Positions 25,593 to 35,532 are shown, counted from the stretch's first letter. The stretch is DNA of 36,758 nt from Myxococcales bacterium (GCA_023248595.1 JAHFEG010000019.1:1-36758), one strand, 5' to 3'. The notes: a model not told the origin generated them from the sequence alone. Numbers and translations: made by a program.

Positions 25593-26246
25593 TTAATCTA
25601 AAACAGGCTGCAATACGCTCAATAATCGTGCAAATACGGCAGCAGGAGTGCCAGAACCATCAATTTGCAGCAACAATTTTTTTTCCCTGTAATATTCTTT
25701 CAATGGCAACGTTTGCAAAGCAAAAGTTTTTAAGCGGGTTTTGACAGCTTCTTCTGCATCATCTTTTCGCTGCTCTAAAGGTGATTGATCTGTGGGGCAC
25801 ACTTCCCCATGACTTAAAGAATCCACGTGATAAAGCGCGCTGCATTTTGGACAAACTCTTCGTCCAGAAATTCGCCGTACTAACAAATCCTGTTCTACTT
25901 CTAAACTGACAACAGCCGTTAAAGAGTGGTGCATTTCACTCAATGCTTGCTCAAAATTTTCTGCTTGCGGAATGGTTCTTGGAAATCCATCAAAAAGAAA
26001 TCCATTTTCTTTAACAACATCAACTAATTCTTTTCGGACAAGATTCATCACAATTTCATCTGGAACCAAAAAACCTAAATCCATATAAGACCGAACTTGA
26101 TCGCCCAGGGTTGATTTTTCCTTCATTGCCCTACGAAAAAGATCGCCAGTGCTAATATGCAGTGCTCCAAAGTGCTCTTTTAAAAGAGCAGCTTGCGTTC
26201 CTTTGCCAGCGCCAGGAGCACCAAATAGTACTAATCTTATAACCAC
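25593..26246 (-). CDS. adk: Adenylate kinase (zinc-LID type)
   Basis: A 217-residue adenylate kinase (ATP + AMP to 2 ADP). The P-loop is GAPGAGKGT (9-17), and DGFPRTIPQAE is the AMP-site signature. The long LID carries Cys132-x2-Cys135 and Cys150-x2-Asp153, a C-C-C-D zinc-binding set. The only sensible start is GTG at 26246: an in-frame TAG lies two codons upstream, and AAGGG is at a proper distance. It sits 15 bases after secY, in the same operon. Confidence 0.97.
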   Translation of the reverse strand: MVIRLVLFGAPGAGKGTQAALLKEHFGALHISTGDLFRRAMKEKSTLGDQVRSYMDLGFLVPDEIVMNLVRKELVDVVKENGFLFDGFPRTIPQAENFEQALSEMHHSLTAVVSLEVEQDLLVRRISGRRVCPKCSALYHVDSLSHGEVCPTDQSPLEQRKDDAEEAVKTRLKTFALQTLPLKEYYREKKLLLQIDGSGTPAAVFARLLSVLQPVLD

Positions 26247-26261
26247 AAACTAAAACCCTTT

Positions 26262-27635
26262 TTATGAAACTGAAGCAGTGGAGCTCACCAAGGTGCTATC
26301 ATCAGTGCCCGATCGTGCCCGAATTTTCAACGCACTTCCACCAGAAATGCCGTCGTACTGCTTCCCAATAAAATGTCCTTCAATTTGTTGGACGGTATCC
26401 AAAGCCACACTTACAACAATCAAAAGACCCGTGCCACCAAAATAAAATGGAACTTGATTCGATGTTAGCTTTTGAATGGCGACTGGCAACACGCATACCG
26501 CTGACAGATAAAGCGCTCCACCAAAGGTGATACGGCTCAAAACAAAGTCAATGTAGTCGGCTGTTGCTTTACCAGGACGTACACCTGGAATAAAACCACC
26601 AAACTTACGCATGTTATCAGCCACATCAACTGGATTAAACTGAACTGCTGTATAAAAATAGGCAAAGAAAATGATCAACAACACAAACAAAACTTCATAA
26701 CGCCAGCTTCCTGGAGCCAAAATCACTTGCACAGAACGCATCCAATCTGCTTGGACAAAAGAGGCAATCGTGGCTGGAAACATAAGAAATGTTGAAGCAA
26801 AAATAGGAGGGATCACGCCAGGCACGTTGATTTTTAACGGCAAGTGCGTTGCTTGTCCACCATACTGCTGATTCCCTACAACACGTTTAGCATATTGTAC
26901 AGGAATCCGGCGCTGGCCTTTTTCCACAAAAACAATCGCGGCTAATACTGCAACCATCACTAGACCTAGCAATAGGATTTCTGATGGTTGGTAGGTTTGA
27001 TTCTTAAGACCAACAGCAGTGGCATAAATCGCGCCCGGCAGTCTTGCGACGATACCTGCAAAAATAATCAAAGAGATACCATTACCAATCCCACGTTCGG
27101 TAATTCTCTCGCCCAACCACATGATAAAAGCAGTGCCTGCCGTCAGGGTTAGTACCGTAATCAAGATAAAACCAAAACCACCCCAGGCAGCTGCCCAGTC
27201 AGGATTCACAACGCCATTGCTCTTAAATGATTGAGCAATCATGACACCTTGGATGATGGAGATCAAAACAGTTCCGTAGCGTGTGTATTGATTGATTTTT
27301 TTACGGCCTTGCTCGCCTTCTTTTTGCAAACGCTCAATCGAAGGAACAACCACAGCCATCATCGTCATAATAATTGATGACGTAATGTACGGCATAATTC
27401 CAAGCGCAAAAATACTTGCGTTTTCTAGAGCACCGCCAGAAAAAAAATTAAATAGATTTAAAAAACCACCACCGCTATCTTGCTGGGCATTTAAAAACCC
27501 TCGCGTCGCGGTACGATCGACTCCCGGCGTTGTGACGAAAATACCGATGCGGTAAACCGCTAGCAAAGCTAGTGTGTAAAAAACGCGCTTGCGCAGATCA
27601 GGAATTCGAAACAAACCAACAAGTCGATTCATCAT
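26262..27635 (-). CDS. secY: Protein translocase subunit SecY
   Basis: A 457-residue protein with about ten membrane helices, the channel subunit of the SecYEG translocon in the inner membrane. It shows the N-terminus [36 protein letters not shown], the cytoplasmic loop [15 protein letters not shown] and [26 protein letters not shown]. The plug and lateral-gate regions look intact. It follows rplO as in the spc operon and precedes adk. Confidence 0.98.
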   Translation of the reverse strand: MMNRLVGLFRIPDLRKRVFYTLALLAVYRIGIFVTTPGVDRTATRGFLNAQQDSGGGFLNLFNFFSGGALENASIFALGIMPYITSSIIMTMMAVVVPSIERLQKEGEQGRKKINQYTRYGTVLISIIQGVMIAQSFKSNGVVNPDWAAAWGGFGFILITVLTLTAGTAFIMWLGERITERGIGNGISLIIFAGIVARLPGAIYATAVGLKNQTYQPSEILLLGLVMVAVLAAIVFVEKGQRRIPVQYAKRVVGNQQYGGQATHLPLKINVPGVIPPIFASTFLMFPATIASFVQADWMRSVQVILAPGSWRYEVLFVLLIIFFAYFYTAVQFNPVDVADNMRKFGGFIPGVRPGKATADYIDFVLSRITFGGALYLSAVCVLPVAIQKLTSNQVPFYFGGTGLLIVVSVALDTVQQIEGHFIGKQYDGISGGSALKIRARSGTDDSTLVSSTASVS

Positions 27636-27714
27636 AGCTGTCTTTCCTTCACAAATACCGACGATCTAGAGTAATGAAGTGAACGTCATATCACATGTTG
27701 AAGAAACCTGTATG

Positions 27715-28188
27715 CTACTCTTTTCCGATGATCTCAACTGCTCCACCTTTTTCAAGCACTTTTTCAATAGCGCTCTTAGATGCAGCATGGACTCGCAAAG
27801 TTATAGCAATAGACAAATCACCTGTTCCAAGGATTTTGATAGCTTTCGTTCCTGCTGAGATAAGACCTGCAGCAATTAATGACTGTCTATCAACAACAGC
27901 GCCAGCAACAAAACGCTCGCCAATGCGATTCAAGTTCACGGCTTGTGCATCACACTTAAATGGCGCATTTGAAAAACCGCGTTTTGGCAAACGACGATCC
28001 ATTGGATTCTGTCCGCCTTCAAAACCGATACGAACCTGGCCGCTTTTTCGTGCTTTTTGACCTTTATGGCCTTTTCCTGAAGTCTTTCCATGGCCGCTGC
28101 CTTCGCCTCGACCTAAGCGCTTGCGATTTTTACGAGCTCCTATTGGAGCCACAAGGTTATGTAAACCTTGATATTCATTCGCTGGCAT
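27715..28188 (-). CDS. rplO: 50S ribosomal protein L15
   Basis: A 157-residue L15. The glycine- and lysine-rich N-terminal tail (RKRLGRGEGSGHGKTSGKGHKGQKARK) threads through 23S rRNA, and the C-terminal globular part ends VEKVLEKGGAVEIIGKE. Length and sequence are normal. It lies between rpmD and secY; 79 bases separate it from secY, with no gene in them. Confidence 0.98.
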   Translation of the reverse strand: MPANEYQGLHNLVAPIGARKNRKRLGRGEGSGHGKTSGKGHKGQKARKSGQVRIGFEGGQNPMDRRLPKRGFSNAPFKCDAQAVNLNRIGERFVAGAVVDRQSLIAAGLISAGTKAIKILGTGDLSIAITLRVHAASKSAIEKVLEKGGAVEIIGKE

Positions 28189-28244
28189 GTATCTCCCTAT
28201 TGTCCTTAAAAAGTTAGAATCAAATTCAAATTAGGCTTGGTGGC

Positions 28245-28502
28245 TTAAGCATTTTTCATCGCTGCAGCGCGGCTTCTTGCTCCGGTTAGCTCTACATCGC
28301 CTTCGCGCACTTCCACCTGCACCATATGATGCACTTTTTCAACCATGCCACGAATCGCTGGTGTATCTTTTAGGGTCTTAACAGAGCCAATTTTACCAAG
28401 GCCCAGCCCTTTCATCACCGCACGTAAGTGCTCAGATTTCCCAATCACACTTCGTATTTGCTTTAAAACAATATGCGTTGCCGCTTTTTCTGATTTAGTC
28501 AT
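28245..28502 (-). CDS. rpmD: 50S ribosomal protein L30 with extended C-terminus
   Basis: An 85-residue L30. The conserved core VLKQIRSVIGKSEHLRAVMKGLGLGKIGS and the segment DTPAIRGMVEKVHHMVQVEV are clear. Most bacterial L30 proteins are about 60 residues. Here there are a few extra N-terminal residues and about 18 C-terminal residues (REGDVELTGARSRAAAMKNA). It lies between rpsE and rplO as usual. Confidence 0.96.
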   Translation of the reverse strand: MTKSEKAATHIVLKQIRSVIGKSEHLRAVMKGLGLGKIGSVKTLKDTPAIRGMVEKVHHMVQVEVREGDVELTGARSRAAAMKNA

Positions 28503-28532
28503 CGTTATTTACCGTCGTTAAAATTTAACTTA

Positions 28533-29021
28533 TTATCCCATGACTTCTGAGCGACGTTTTGCAATTTGCTCAGCCGTTTTCAATGATAGAAGACCCTGCA
28601 CTGTTGCTTTCACAACATTATGGGGATTTTTACTGCCCAAGGATTTGGTCAAAATATCATGCACGCCTACAGCTTCAAGCACGGCTCGCACAGTATTTCC
28701 AGCAATAACGCCAGTTCCTTCAGAAGCTGGACGCATAAAAACTTTTCCTGCACCAAAATGACCCACAGTTGGATGCGGAATGGTGGCCCCAGAAAGTGAT
28801 ACCGTTTTGATATTCTTCTTAGCGTGTTCAGTTCCTTTACGAATTGCTTCTGGAACTTCGCCAGCCTTGCCAAGTCCAACGCCAACATGGCCTTTGCCGT
28901 CACCAACAACAACGAGTGCGCTGAACGAAAAGCGGCGTCCGCCCTTCACAACTTTTGCAACGCGGTTAACACTTACCACGCGTTCACTTAACTCATGCTG
29001 CTCTTCATTATGTTGAGCCAT
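28533..29021 (-). CDS. rpsE: 30S ribosomal protein S5
   Basis: A 162-residue S5, which takes part in decoding accuracy and helps shape the mRNA entry tunnel. It shows [48 protein letters not shown] in sequence, then [28 protein letters not shown]. The protein is of normal length. It sits between rplR and rpmD. Confidence 0.98.
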   Translation of the reverse strand: MAQHNEEQHELSERVVSVNRVAKVVKGGRRFSFSALVVVGDGKGHVGVGLGKAGEVPEAIRKGTEHAKKNIKTVSLSGATIPHPTVGHFGAGKVFMRPASEGTGVIAGNTVRAVLEAVGVHDILTKSLGSKNPHNVVKATVQGLLSLKTAEQIAKRRSEVMG

Positions 29022-29048
29022 TCAAGTCTCCCTTAAATCCTTCAAAAA

Positions 29049-29438
29049 TTAAAAATTCAATCCAGCGTCACGTGCACCCTGGGCTACAGCTGCCACTCGT
29101 CCACAATAACGAAATCCGTTGCGATCAAAAACAGCCGTCACAACGCCTTTTTCTTTCAATCGTTTGCCCAAAAGCTCGCCCACCATTCCGGCAGCATGCG
29201 ACTTTTTAATATCTTTCAAATGACCACGCAAATCTCTATCAACAGTGCTTGCTGCTGCAAGTGTTTTACCTGTTGCATCATCAATTGCCTGAACATAAAT
29301 ATGCGTTGCGCTTCTAAAAACACTCAAGCGAGGGCATTCCACTGAGCCTTCTATTTTTTTGCGCACTTTAATCTTACGACGAACACGCATTGCTACTTTC
29401 AAGTTTTTTTTGCGCAGTGTCTTAACTTTTGTATCCAT
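29049..29438 (-). CDS. rplR: 50S ribosomal protein L18
   Basis: A 129-residue L18, which binds 5S rRNA with L5. The N-terminal basic part reads RVRRKIKVRKKIEGSVECPRLSVFRS, followed by IYVQAIDDATGKTLAAAST. The C-terminus has FDRNGFRYCGRVAAVAQGARDAGLNF, the usual ending. It starts with about ten extra basic residues compared with the shortest L18 proteins. It lies between rplF and rpsE. Confidence 0.98.
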   Translation of the reverse strand: MDTKVKTLRKKNLKVAMRVRRKIKVRKKIEGSVECPRLSVFRSATHIYVQAIDDATGKTLAAASTVDRDLRGHLKDIKKSHAAGMVGELLGKRLKEKGVVTAVFDRNGFRYCGRVAAVAQGARDAGLNF

Positions 29439-29485
29439 ATCATTGCCTTCTTTAGCATCATCTAATCGTTTACTTAACTAATTTC

Positions 29486-30028
29486 TTACTTACCAGCAGA
29501 TTTGCCTTCTTTACGTTTCACGATCTCATCTGAGTACCGAATGCCTTTTCCACGATACGGTTCTGGAGGTCTAAATGAACGAATCTTGGCAGCAGTCACG
29601 CCCAAAAGTTGCTTATCAATACTTTCCAAAGTGATGCGTGTTCTCTTAGCATCCACGACTCCACTCACAGTATTTGGCAAAGGAAAAACAACTGGATGCG
29701 AAAAACCTAATGCTAAATGAAGCTCTTTGCCTTTCATTTCAGCACGATATCCAACACCGTTAATCTCAAGCTCTCGCACAAATCCCTGTGCCACGCCTTT
29801 TACCATATTGGCAACTAAACTGCGTGAGAGTCCGTGCAATGCTTTTGCCTGATTACTCTCGTCTTTACGATTCAGGTGAAGCACGCCTGCTTCATTTTTC
29901 AATTCAATAAGTAAAGGTAATTCGAGGTGAAGCTTCCCTTTTGGGCCTTCCACATTTACCTTGGTGCCAACTATCGAAACTTTAACCTTTTCAGGCAAAG
30001 CGATAGGAGATTTTCCCGTACGAGACAT
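29486..30028 (-). CDS. rplF: 50S ribosomal protein L6
   Basis: A 180-residue L6 near the factor-binding site of the 50S subunit. It has the two repeated domains of the family. The N-terminus is MSRTGKSPIALPEKVKV with VEGPKGKL, and the C-terminal half ends with the signature PEPYRGKGIRYSDEIVKRKEGK. It lies between rpsH and rplR, with the usual short spacing. Confidence 0.98.
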   Translation of the reverse strand: MSRTGKSPIALPEKVKVSIVGTKVNVEGPKGKLHLELPLLIELKNEAGVLHLNRKDESNQAKALHGLSRSLVANMVKGVAQGFVRELEINGVGYRAEMKGKELHLALGFSHPVVFPLPNTVSGVVDAKRTRITLESIDKQLLGVTAAKIRSFRPPEPYRGKGIRYSDEIVKRKEGKSAGK

Positions 30029-30063
30029 AACAAAACTCCATTATAAGGCGCTAACCGCGCTCA

Positions 30064-30459
30064 TTACCAAACGTAGCAAAGAACTTCGCCACCGATTCCC
30101 AACTTCCTGGCTTCATGACATGTCATGACACCCTTTGAAGTTGAAACGACGGCAATTCCGAGCCCGCCTCTTACCTTTGGCAATTCACTTTTTGCACTAT
30201 ATACGCGTAGACCTGGCCTGCTAACGCGACGAAGACCTTCGATAATCGGATCACCACTAGCGTCGTATTTCATTTTCAACACTAACGACTCACGATGTTC
30301 GACACGACCGACTGCGAAATCTTCGATAAAACCAGTTTGCTTTAAAATGCGTGCAAGTCGCTGCGCCATTTTAGAAGATTGGATTGTCACTTTCTCGTGG
30401 CCTACCATCAAGCCATTTCTAATACGAGCAAGCATATCTGCTATTGGATCTGTCATCAT
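30064..30459 (-). CDS. rpsH: 30S ribosomal protein S8
   Basis: A 131-residue S8, a primary 16S rRNA-binding protein. It opens (M)MTDPIADMLARIRNG and closes with VRGGLGIAVVSTSKGVMTCHEARKLGIGGEVLCYVW, the family signature. Either of two adjacent ATGs may start it. Its probable ribosome-binding site TAGGG overlaps the rplE stop ten bases upstream. The gene normally between rplE and rpsH, rpsN, is missing. Confidence 0.98.
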   Translation of the reverse strand: MMTDPIADMLARIRNGLMVGHEKVTIQSSKMAQRLARILKQTGFIEDFAVGRVEHRESLVLKMKYDASGDPIIEGLRRVSRPGLRVYSAKSELPKVRGGLGIAVVSTSKGVMTCHEARKLGIGGEVLCYVW

Positions 30460-30469
30460 AATTAAAACC

Positions 30470-31024
30470 CTACTTTCTAAAAGGCATTCCCAAATGTTTT
30501 AAAAGTGCTTTACCTTGCACATCATCTTCTGCACTTGTCACGATAGAGATATTAAGCCCACGCGCTTTGTCAATCTGCTCGTAATTAATTTCAGGAAATA
30601 TGATTTGCTCTTTAACGCCAATGGAACAGCAACCGCTGCCATCCAATTTGCTAGTGATACCGCGAAAATCGCGAACACGAGGCAAGGCGATATTCACAAA
30701 TCGATCCAAGAATTCCCACATCCGATCACGGCGTAACGTTACGCAGGTACCGATAGGCATTCCTTGTCTAAGTTTGTAAGTCGCAATTGATTTCTTTGCT
30801 TTAGTCACAACAGGACGTTGGCCAGAGATCAATTCTAAAACTTCTTTACCCCCATCAATCACTTTGGGGTTCTGCACAGCTTCACCAAGACCAATATTAA
30901 GGACAATTTTCTTTAAGCGAGGAACTTGCATTGGATTTTTTAATCCAAGCTCACTCATCAGCAGTGGAACAATTTCCTTCTCATAATATTTCTTAAGTCT
31001 AGGGCCGGTGGCCTTTGTAGACAT
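30470..31024 (-). CDS. rplE: 50S ribosomal protein L5
   Basis: A 184-residue L5, which binds 5S rRNA and contacts P-site tRNA. It shows [40 protein letters not shown] and, later, RVRDFRGI and [18 protein letters not shown] chose the ATG at 31024, which has GAGG eight bases upstream, over a GTG three codons earlier. Its TAG is only ten bases from rpsH, leaving no room for rpsN. Confidence 0.98.
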   Translation of the reverse strand: MSTKATGPRLKKYYEKEIVPLLMSELGLKNPMQVPRLKKIVLNIGLGEAVQNPKVIDGGKEVLELISGQRPVVTKAKKSIATYKLRQGMPIGTCVTLRRDRMWEFLDRFVNIALPRVRDFRGITSKLDGSGCCSIGVKEQIIFPEINYEQIDKARGLNISIVTSAEDDVQGKALLKHLGMPFRK

Positions 31025-31083
31025 CACATACACCTCATTAATATCAAATACTCAAAACTGTTTTTAAGATAAACCAAAAGTGA

Positions 31084-31413
31084 TTAAACTGGTTCAGCTT
31101 TTAAATTTTTGCCGCGCGCAACTCTTACTTTTTCGCCAGAATCATTAAAAGAAAATCCCAATCGAACTGGTCGACCATGGGTTTCTGACATCAACATCAC
31201 ATTTGAAATATGGACCGAGCCAATACCCTCGATGATTCCACCTTCTGGATGTTTAGGATTACGCTGAGGTTTCATATGCCTCTTAATAGGGGCGACACCT
31301 TCTACTTTTACGCGATTGCTTTTACTGTCAATTTCCAACACGCGACCGATTTTATTCTTTTTATCCTTGCTGCCGGAAATAACTTTTACTAAATCGCCTT
31401 TTTTAATACTCAT
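31084..31413 (-). CDS. rplX: 50S ribosomal protein L24
   Basis: A 109-residue L24, an early 50S assembly protein. It has the KOW motif at the N-terminus (KKGDLVKVISGSKDKKNKIGRVLEID) and the continuation VEGVAPIKRHMKPQRNPKHPEGGIIE, then ISNVMLMS. Length is normal. It lies between rplN and rplE in the spc operon. Confidence 0.98.
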   Translation of the reverse strand: MSIKKGDLVKVISGSKDKKNKIGRVLEIDSKSNRVKVEGVAPIKRHMKPQRNPKHPEGGIIEGIGSVHISNVMLMSETHGRPVRLGFSFNDSGEKVRVARGKNLKAEPV

Positions 31414-31490
31414 GGCTTAAACCTACTTAACCAAATAAATAATTAGGACTCATCCGATACACTGCTTTACTTGAAACGACAATGGCTTAT

Positions 31491-31859
31491 TTACAGCACT
31501 TCTGGCGCTAGCGAGACAATTTTCATGAAATTTTTTCCACGAAGCTCACGTGCCACAGGACCGAAAATGCGAGTACCAATAGGTTCATTATCCTTACCAA
31601 TCAAAACAGCGCCGCCTTTATCAAATCGAATATAGGTACCATCGGGACGCGCAATTTCTTTTGCCGTCCTGACAACCACAGCTCTTACGACAGAGCCTTT
31701 TTTCACTTTTGATGCAGGTGCAGCTTCTTTTACGCTGCAAACGATTATGTCACCAACAGATGCATATCTGCGATGCGAACCGCCCAAAACCTTGATACAC
31801 ATGACCTTACGCGCGCCACTATTATCAGCGACATCAAGCACGGATTGTGTTTGTATCAT
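31491..31859 (-). CDS. rplN: 50S ribosomal protein L14
   Basis: A 122-residue L14 at the subunit interface. It starts [27 protein letters not shown] and continues [18 protein letters not shown], ending [12 protein letters not shown]. The frame stays open upstream to 31907, but the ATG at 31859 has GGGAG at the correct distance and matches the family N-terminus exactly. It is the first gene of the spc segment. Confidence 0.98.
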   Translation of the reverse strand: MIQTQSVLDVADNSGARKVMCIKVLGGSHRRYASVGDIIVCSVKEAAPASKVKKGSVVRAVVVRTAKEIARPDGTYIRFDKGGAVLIGKDNEPIGTRIFGPVARELRGKNFMKIVSLAPEVL

Positions 31860-31938
31860 TTTAACTCTCCCACTGGACCAATAAATTCCAGTATTATATA
31901 AAATCAATCAATTCAAACGAGCTTTTAAAGCAAGGCCT

Positions 31939-32208
31939 TTACTCGGCTGCTTTTTCTAGAACTTCCACCAAACGCCATCTCTTTGATTTGGAAACTGGCG
32001 GAGCTTCAACGATGGATACAAAATCGCCTTGGCGACATTGATTTTTTTCATCATGAGCATGGTAACAAGCATGTTTTTTAACAAACTTATTATATTTTGG
32101 ATGTCTAACAGTTCGCGTCACTTGCACAGTAATGGTTTTATCCATTTTTCCACTGGTCACAAGACCTGCAAGGATGCGTCGGTTGCTTTTTTTACTTACA
32201 TTTTCCAT
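31939..32208 (-). CDS. rpsQ: 30S ribosomal protein S17
   Basis: An 89-residue S17, an OB-fold primary binder of 16S rRNA. It shows RILAGLVTSGKMDKTITVQVTRTVRHPKYNKFV, then HDEKNQCRQGDFVSIVEAPPVSKSKRWRLVEVL, all standard. A short charged extension is present at each end. It follows rpmC and closes the S10 segment. Confidence 0.98.
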   Translation of the reverse strand: MENVSKKSNRRILAGLVTSGKMDKTITVQVTRTVRHPKYNKFVKKHACYHAHDEKNQCRQGDFVSIVEAPPVSKSKRWRLVEVLEKAAE

Positions 32209-32240
32209 TTTAGGGCCTCAAAATCCATTTTACTTGCTTC

Positions 32241-32426
32241 TTACTTCTTCGCTTGAAGCAACGTCAAAACTCTTGCTAATTCCTTACGTTTTTTAGATGG
32301 CGCTGCTGTATCCAGAAGCTTGCCGACTGCGTGATCAAAACGTACATTCATCAGTTCTTTACGCAAATCAGTTTCAACTTTGTTTAATTCAGATACTGAT
32401 AACGCTTTTAGCTCTTTTAATTTCAT
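32241..32426 (-). CDS. rpmC: 50S ribosomal protein L29
   Basis: A 61-residue L29 at the exit tunnel, where SRP and trigger factor dock. It reads MKLKELKALSVSELNKVETDLRKELMNVRF in two pieces with a basic C-terminus. I used the ATG at 32426, preceded by GAGGA; the frame extends into rplP but those residues are not L29-like. It lies ten bases after rplP. Confidence 0.97.
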   Translation of the reverse strand: MKLKELKALSVSELNKVETDLRKELMNVRFDHAVGKLLDTAAPSKKRKELARVLTLLQAKK

Positions 32427-32436
32427 GACTTCCTCT

Positions 32437-32853
32437 TTATAGCTCTTCTGATGCCAACACAATTTTAGTTGGGAATGGCAACTTTGAGGCTGCTAATTCC
32501 ATTGCTCTTTTTGCAATCTCATCAGAAACGCCTTCGATTTCATAAAGCATCCGTCCTGGCTTTACAACAGCTACCCAACCTTCCAAAGCACCTTTTCCTT
32601 TTCCCATTCGGACTTCGGCAGGTTTTTTGGTAATTGGCTTATCTGGAAACACACGAATCCAGATTTTACCACCACGCTTAACATGTCTAGTCAAAGCAAT
32701 ACGACCCGCTTCAATCTGACGCGCAGTTAACCAACCACGACCGACACATAACAATCCGACAGTTCCAAAAGAAAGTTCGCCTCCACCTTTGGTATAACCA
32801 GGGGTGCGCCCTTTTTGCTGCTTTCGATATTTAACTCTTGCTGGTGACAACAT
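32437..32853 (-). CDS. rplP: 50S ribosomal protein L16
   Basis: A 138-residue L16, which helps position tRNA in the A site. It opens [20 protein letters not shown] and shows [30 protein letters not shown] and [23 protein letters not shown]. The arginine in KGRTPG, the family's hydroxylation region, lies at the expected place. It lies between rpsC and rpmC. Confidence 0.98.
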   Translation of the reverse strand: MLSPARVKYRKQQKGRTPGYTKGGGELSFGTVGLLCVGRGWLTARQIEAGRIALTRHVKRGGKIWIRVFPDKPITKKPAEVRMGKGKGALEGWVAVVKPGRMLYEIEGVSDEIAKRAMELAASKLPFPTKIVLASEEL

Positions 32854-32882
32854 ATCTTTGTCCTTTAAATCCGTTCACTCAT

Positions 32883-33527
32883 TTATTGTTTTTGCGCTGA
32901 AACAGGCAAAACTTCACCTTTAAACAGCCACACTTTGCATCCAATTTGCCCATATGTCGTATGTGCTTCTGCGAAGCCATAATCAATATCAGCTCGTATC
33001 GTATGCAAAGGAACACGCCCTTCACGATACCATTCACGTCTGGACATTTCTGCTCCACCTAAACGGCCCGAAACAGCAACTCGTATCCCTTTGACGCCAA
33101 ATTTCTGCGCAGTCTGCATTACTTTTTTCATAGCGCGTCTAAATGCCACACGTCTCTCAAGCTGCTGAGCGACGTTTTCCGCAATTAATTGCGCGTCAGC
33201 TTCCGGCTTTCTGACTTCATGAATATTTAAAAAGACTTCGCTTTTTGACTTTTTCTGCAAGTCATTTTTTAGCTGATCAATACCAGCGCCTTTTTTACCA
33301 ATAATAACGCCAGGACGTGCTGCATGAACACTCACCTTGCATTTATTAGCTGCGCGCTCAATATCAATCTTGGCAATTCCTGCAGATTTAAAATTTTGAT
33401 TAATAAACAATCGCATCGTCATATCTTCAGCAAGCCACTCAGCATAGCCAGCTTCTCGATACCACTTCGAGTCCCAAGTCTTATTAATCCCGAGACGAAA
33501 ACCTATTGGACTGACTTTTTGGCCCAT
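32883..33527 (-). CDS. rpsC: 30S ribosomal protein S3
   Basis: A 214-residue S3 at the mRNA entry pore. It starts [23 protein letters not shown], has a KH domain with [16 protein letters not shown], and a C-terminal domain with [31 protein letters not shown] chose the ATG at 33527 with GGAG upstream; the frame's earlier ATG adds only MECP. It lies between rplV and rplP. Confidence 0.98.
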   Translation of the reverse strand: MGQKVSPIGFRLGINKTWDSKWYREAGYAEWLAEDMTMRLFINQNFKSAGIAKIDIERAANKCKVSVHAARPGVIIGKKGAGIDQLKNDLQKKSKSEVFLNIHEVRKPEADAQLIAENVAQQLERRVAFRRAMKKVMQTAQKFGVKGIRVAVSGRLGGAEMSRREWYREGRVPLHTIRADIDYGFAEAHTTYGQIGCKVWLFKGEVLPVSAQKQ

Positions 33528-33572
33528 GGGGCACTCCATCCTTCGTTAAACATTACAAAAAAGCTGCACGAA

Positions 33573-33959
33573 TTAAACTGCCTCAACCAAACGAACATCG
33601 ATATGTGCAGTTTGCTTACGTATCGGAGTTGCACGTCCCTGTGCTCGTGGCATAAAACGTCTGCCAATTGCACCTTTATGGACAAGTATCTCTTGAACGA
33701 CAAGTTTATCTACATCTAAACCTTTTTCTGACGCATTAGCCACGGCAGAATCAAGCAATCGGCGCAAGGGCCCAGCAGCTGCTCTTCTTTGAAATGCCAA
33801 ACAAACTAGGGCATTTCCAACCTTCTCGCCTCTTACCAAATCTGCAATCACACGTACTTTTCGGGCACTCATTCGAAGGCCACGAAGAGAAGCAAGCACT
33901 GGCCCGTTTTTACGAGCTTCTTGCCTGGCTTTCGCCTTTTCACGTTGCTTTGTTGCCAT
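33573..33959 (-). CDS. rplV: 50S ribosomal protein L22
   Basis: A 128-residue L22, whose hairpin lines the exit tunnel. It shows LRGLRMSARKVRVIADLVRGEKVGNAL and, in the hairpin and C-terminal part, VHKGAIGRRFMPRAQGRATPIRKQTAHIDV. The N-terminus carries an extra basic stretch (KQREKAKARQEARKNG). It lies between rpsS and rpsC. Confidence 0.98.
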   Translation of the reverse strand: MATKQREKAKARQEARKNGPVLASLRGLRMSARKVRVIADLVRGEKVGNALVCLAFQRRAAAGPLRRLLDSAVANASEKGLDVDKLVVQEILVHKGAIGRRFMPRAQGRATPIRKQTAHIDVRLVEAV

Positions 33960-33984
33960 GACTTAAAAATCTCCTTGAAACAAC

Positions 33985-34266
33985 TTAAACTTTTTTAACA
34001 ACTTTTTTATCAGTTGGATGCGTCACAAAGTGCCTTGTTGGGGCAAATTCACCTAATTTATGACCAACCATATTATCTGTGATAAAAACGGGAATAAACT
34101 TGCGGCCATTATGCACAGCAAAGGTACGCCCTACAAATTCTGGGGTAATGGTTGAACGTCTTGACCAAGTCTTTACAACTTGCCTTGCAGTCGCTGTGCC
34201 TTCAGTCGTGACTTTTTTCCACAAATGCGCGTCCACAAATGGACCTTTTTTTAATGAGCGTGGCAT
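33985..34266 (-). CDS. rpsS: 30S ribosomal protein S19
   Basis: A 93-residue S19 of the 30S head. It shows [49 protein letters not shown] and [23 protein letters not shown], the complete family pattern. It forms a complex with S13 next to the A site. It lies between rplB and rplV. Confidence 0.98.
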   Translation of the reverse strand: MPRSLKKGPFVDAHLWKKVTTEGTATARQVVKTWSRRSTITPEFVGRTFAVHNGRKFIPVFITDNMVGHKLGEFAPTRHFVTHPTDKKVVKKV

Positions 34267-34294
34267 TTTCTAAAATCTCCTTCAATCAACAACG

Positions 34295-35116
34295 CTATTT
34301 TCTGCGTTTCACAATCATATTGCTGGTTCGTTTGTTTTTACGTGTACGGTGACCCTTTGTTGGCTGCCCCCAAGGTGATACAGGATGACGACCACCAGAA
34401 GTCTTACCTTCACCACCACCGTGTGGATGATCAACAGGATTCATGGAGACACCGCGATTGTGAGGCTTACGGCCCATCCATCGCTTACGCCCTGCCTTAC
34501 CAATACGTATTAATTCATGCTCAGCATTACCAACCTGTCCAATCGTGGCAGAACAATCGATGTGCACTAAACGAGACTCACCAGAGGGAAGCCGAATATT
34601 TGCATACATTCCTTCTCTTGCCATTAACTGAGCAACTCCACCAGCAGAGCGAACCATCTGGCCACCCTTCTTAGGACGTAACTCAATATTGTGAATTTCG
34701 GTACCTACTGGAATGTTTTTAAGTGGCAAATGGTTACCAGGCTTGATATCAGCAGTACTGCTTGATTCGACCTTGTCACCAACATTTAACCCATTAGGCG
34801 CCAATATATAGCACTTCACACCATCAAGATAATGAAGCAAAGCAATACGCGCACTTCTGTTTGGATCATATTCAATAGCGGCAACGACAGCAGGCACGCC
34901 TATTTTAGAACGCGCAAAATCGATATCACGCAATTTTCGCTTATGACCACCACCACGAAAACGAACGGTAATTCGGCCTGTGCTACCATGAGCAGAGGTT
35001 CCTTTTTTACCTTTCACTAAACGTTTCTCCGGCTTTGATTTTGTAATTTCAGCAAAATCAGAACCCGTTGTTAATCTTCTAGCCGCACTCGTCGGCTTAT
35101 AATGCTTAATACCCAC
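34295..35116 (-). CDS. rplB: 50S ribosomal protein L2
   Basis: A 273-residue L2, needed for subunit association and peptidyl transfer. It opens [21 protein letters not shown]. The C-terminal signature [21 protein letters not shown] carries the conserved histidine near the peptidyl transferase centre. [16 protein letters not shown] is also present. It lies between rplW and rpsS, with 84 gene-free bases before it. Confidence 0.98.
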   Translation of the reverse strand: MGIKHYKPTSAARRLTTGSDFAEITKSKPEKRLVKGKKGTSAHGSTGRITVRFRGGGHKRKLRDIDFARSKIGVPAVVAAIEYDPNRSARIALLHYLDGVKCYILAPNGLNVGDKVESSSTADIKPGNHLPLKNIPVGTEIHNIELRPKKGGQMVRSAGGVAQLMAREGMYANIRLPSGESRLVHIDCSATIGQVGNAEHELIRIGKAGRKRWMGRKPHNRGVSMNPVDHPHGGGEGKTSGGRHPVSPWGQPTKGHRTRKNKRTSNMIVKRRK

Positions 35117-35200
35117 ATTTCACCTATGGCCTTAGCGAAACAAACTTCAATGTTTCTTATCGGCCTTTTAATTCTTCAAAAACTTATTTCACAAAACCGT

Positions 35201-35515
35201 TTACTGCCCACCAGCAACAGGCCCTGCTACCACACCAAATGCATCCATATCGGAGCCTTCTTTTAAAGTCAGCACTGCTTTTTTCCAATTGCTTCTGCGC
35301 CCCATGGTTTTGCCAACACGCTTAGTTTTACCGCGACAGATCGAAGTATTAACTGAGTCAACCAAGACACCAAAGAATTTTTCTGCAGCAGCTTTAATTT
35401 CATTTTTATTAGCAGCCATGGCGACTTCAAGCGCAATTTTTCTTCCATTGGTTTTCAATGTTGTTGCTTTTTCGGTGACCAGTGGTCGCTTTAAAACTTC
35501 AGATAGTAATTTCAT
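35201..35515 (-). CDS. rplW: 50S ribosomal protein L23
   Basis: A 104-residue L23 at the tunnel exit, the docking point for trigger factor and SRP. It shows VLKRPLVTEKATTLKTNGRKIALEVAMAANKNEIKAAAEKFFGV, then RGKTKRVGKTMGRRSNWKKAVLTLKEG. The ending is extended slightly (AFGVVAGPVAGGQ). It lies between rplD and rplB. Confidence 0.98.
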   Translation of the reverse strand: MKLLSEVLKRPLVTEKATTLKTNGRKIALEVAMAANKNEIKAAAEKFFGVLVDSVNTSICRGKTKRVGKTMGRRSNWKKAVLTLKEGSDMDAFGVVAGPVAGGQ

Positions 35516-35532
35516 TTCATATACCTCAAAAT

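Noticed and set aside
33503..33719. Extra small genes in the rpsC-rplV junction
   Set aside because: Frames on both strands overlap rplV or rpsC coding sequence and encode nothing recognisable.
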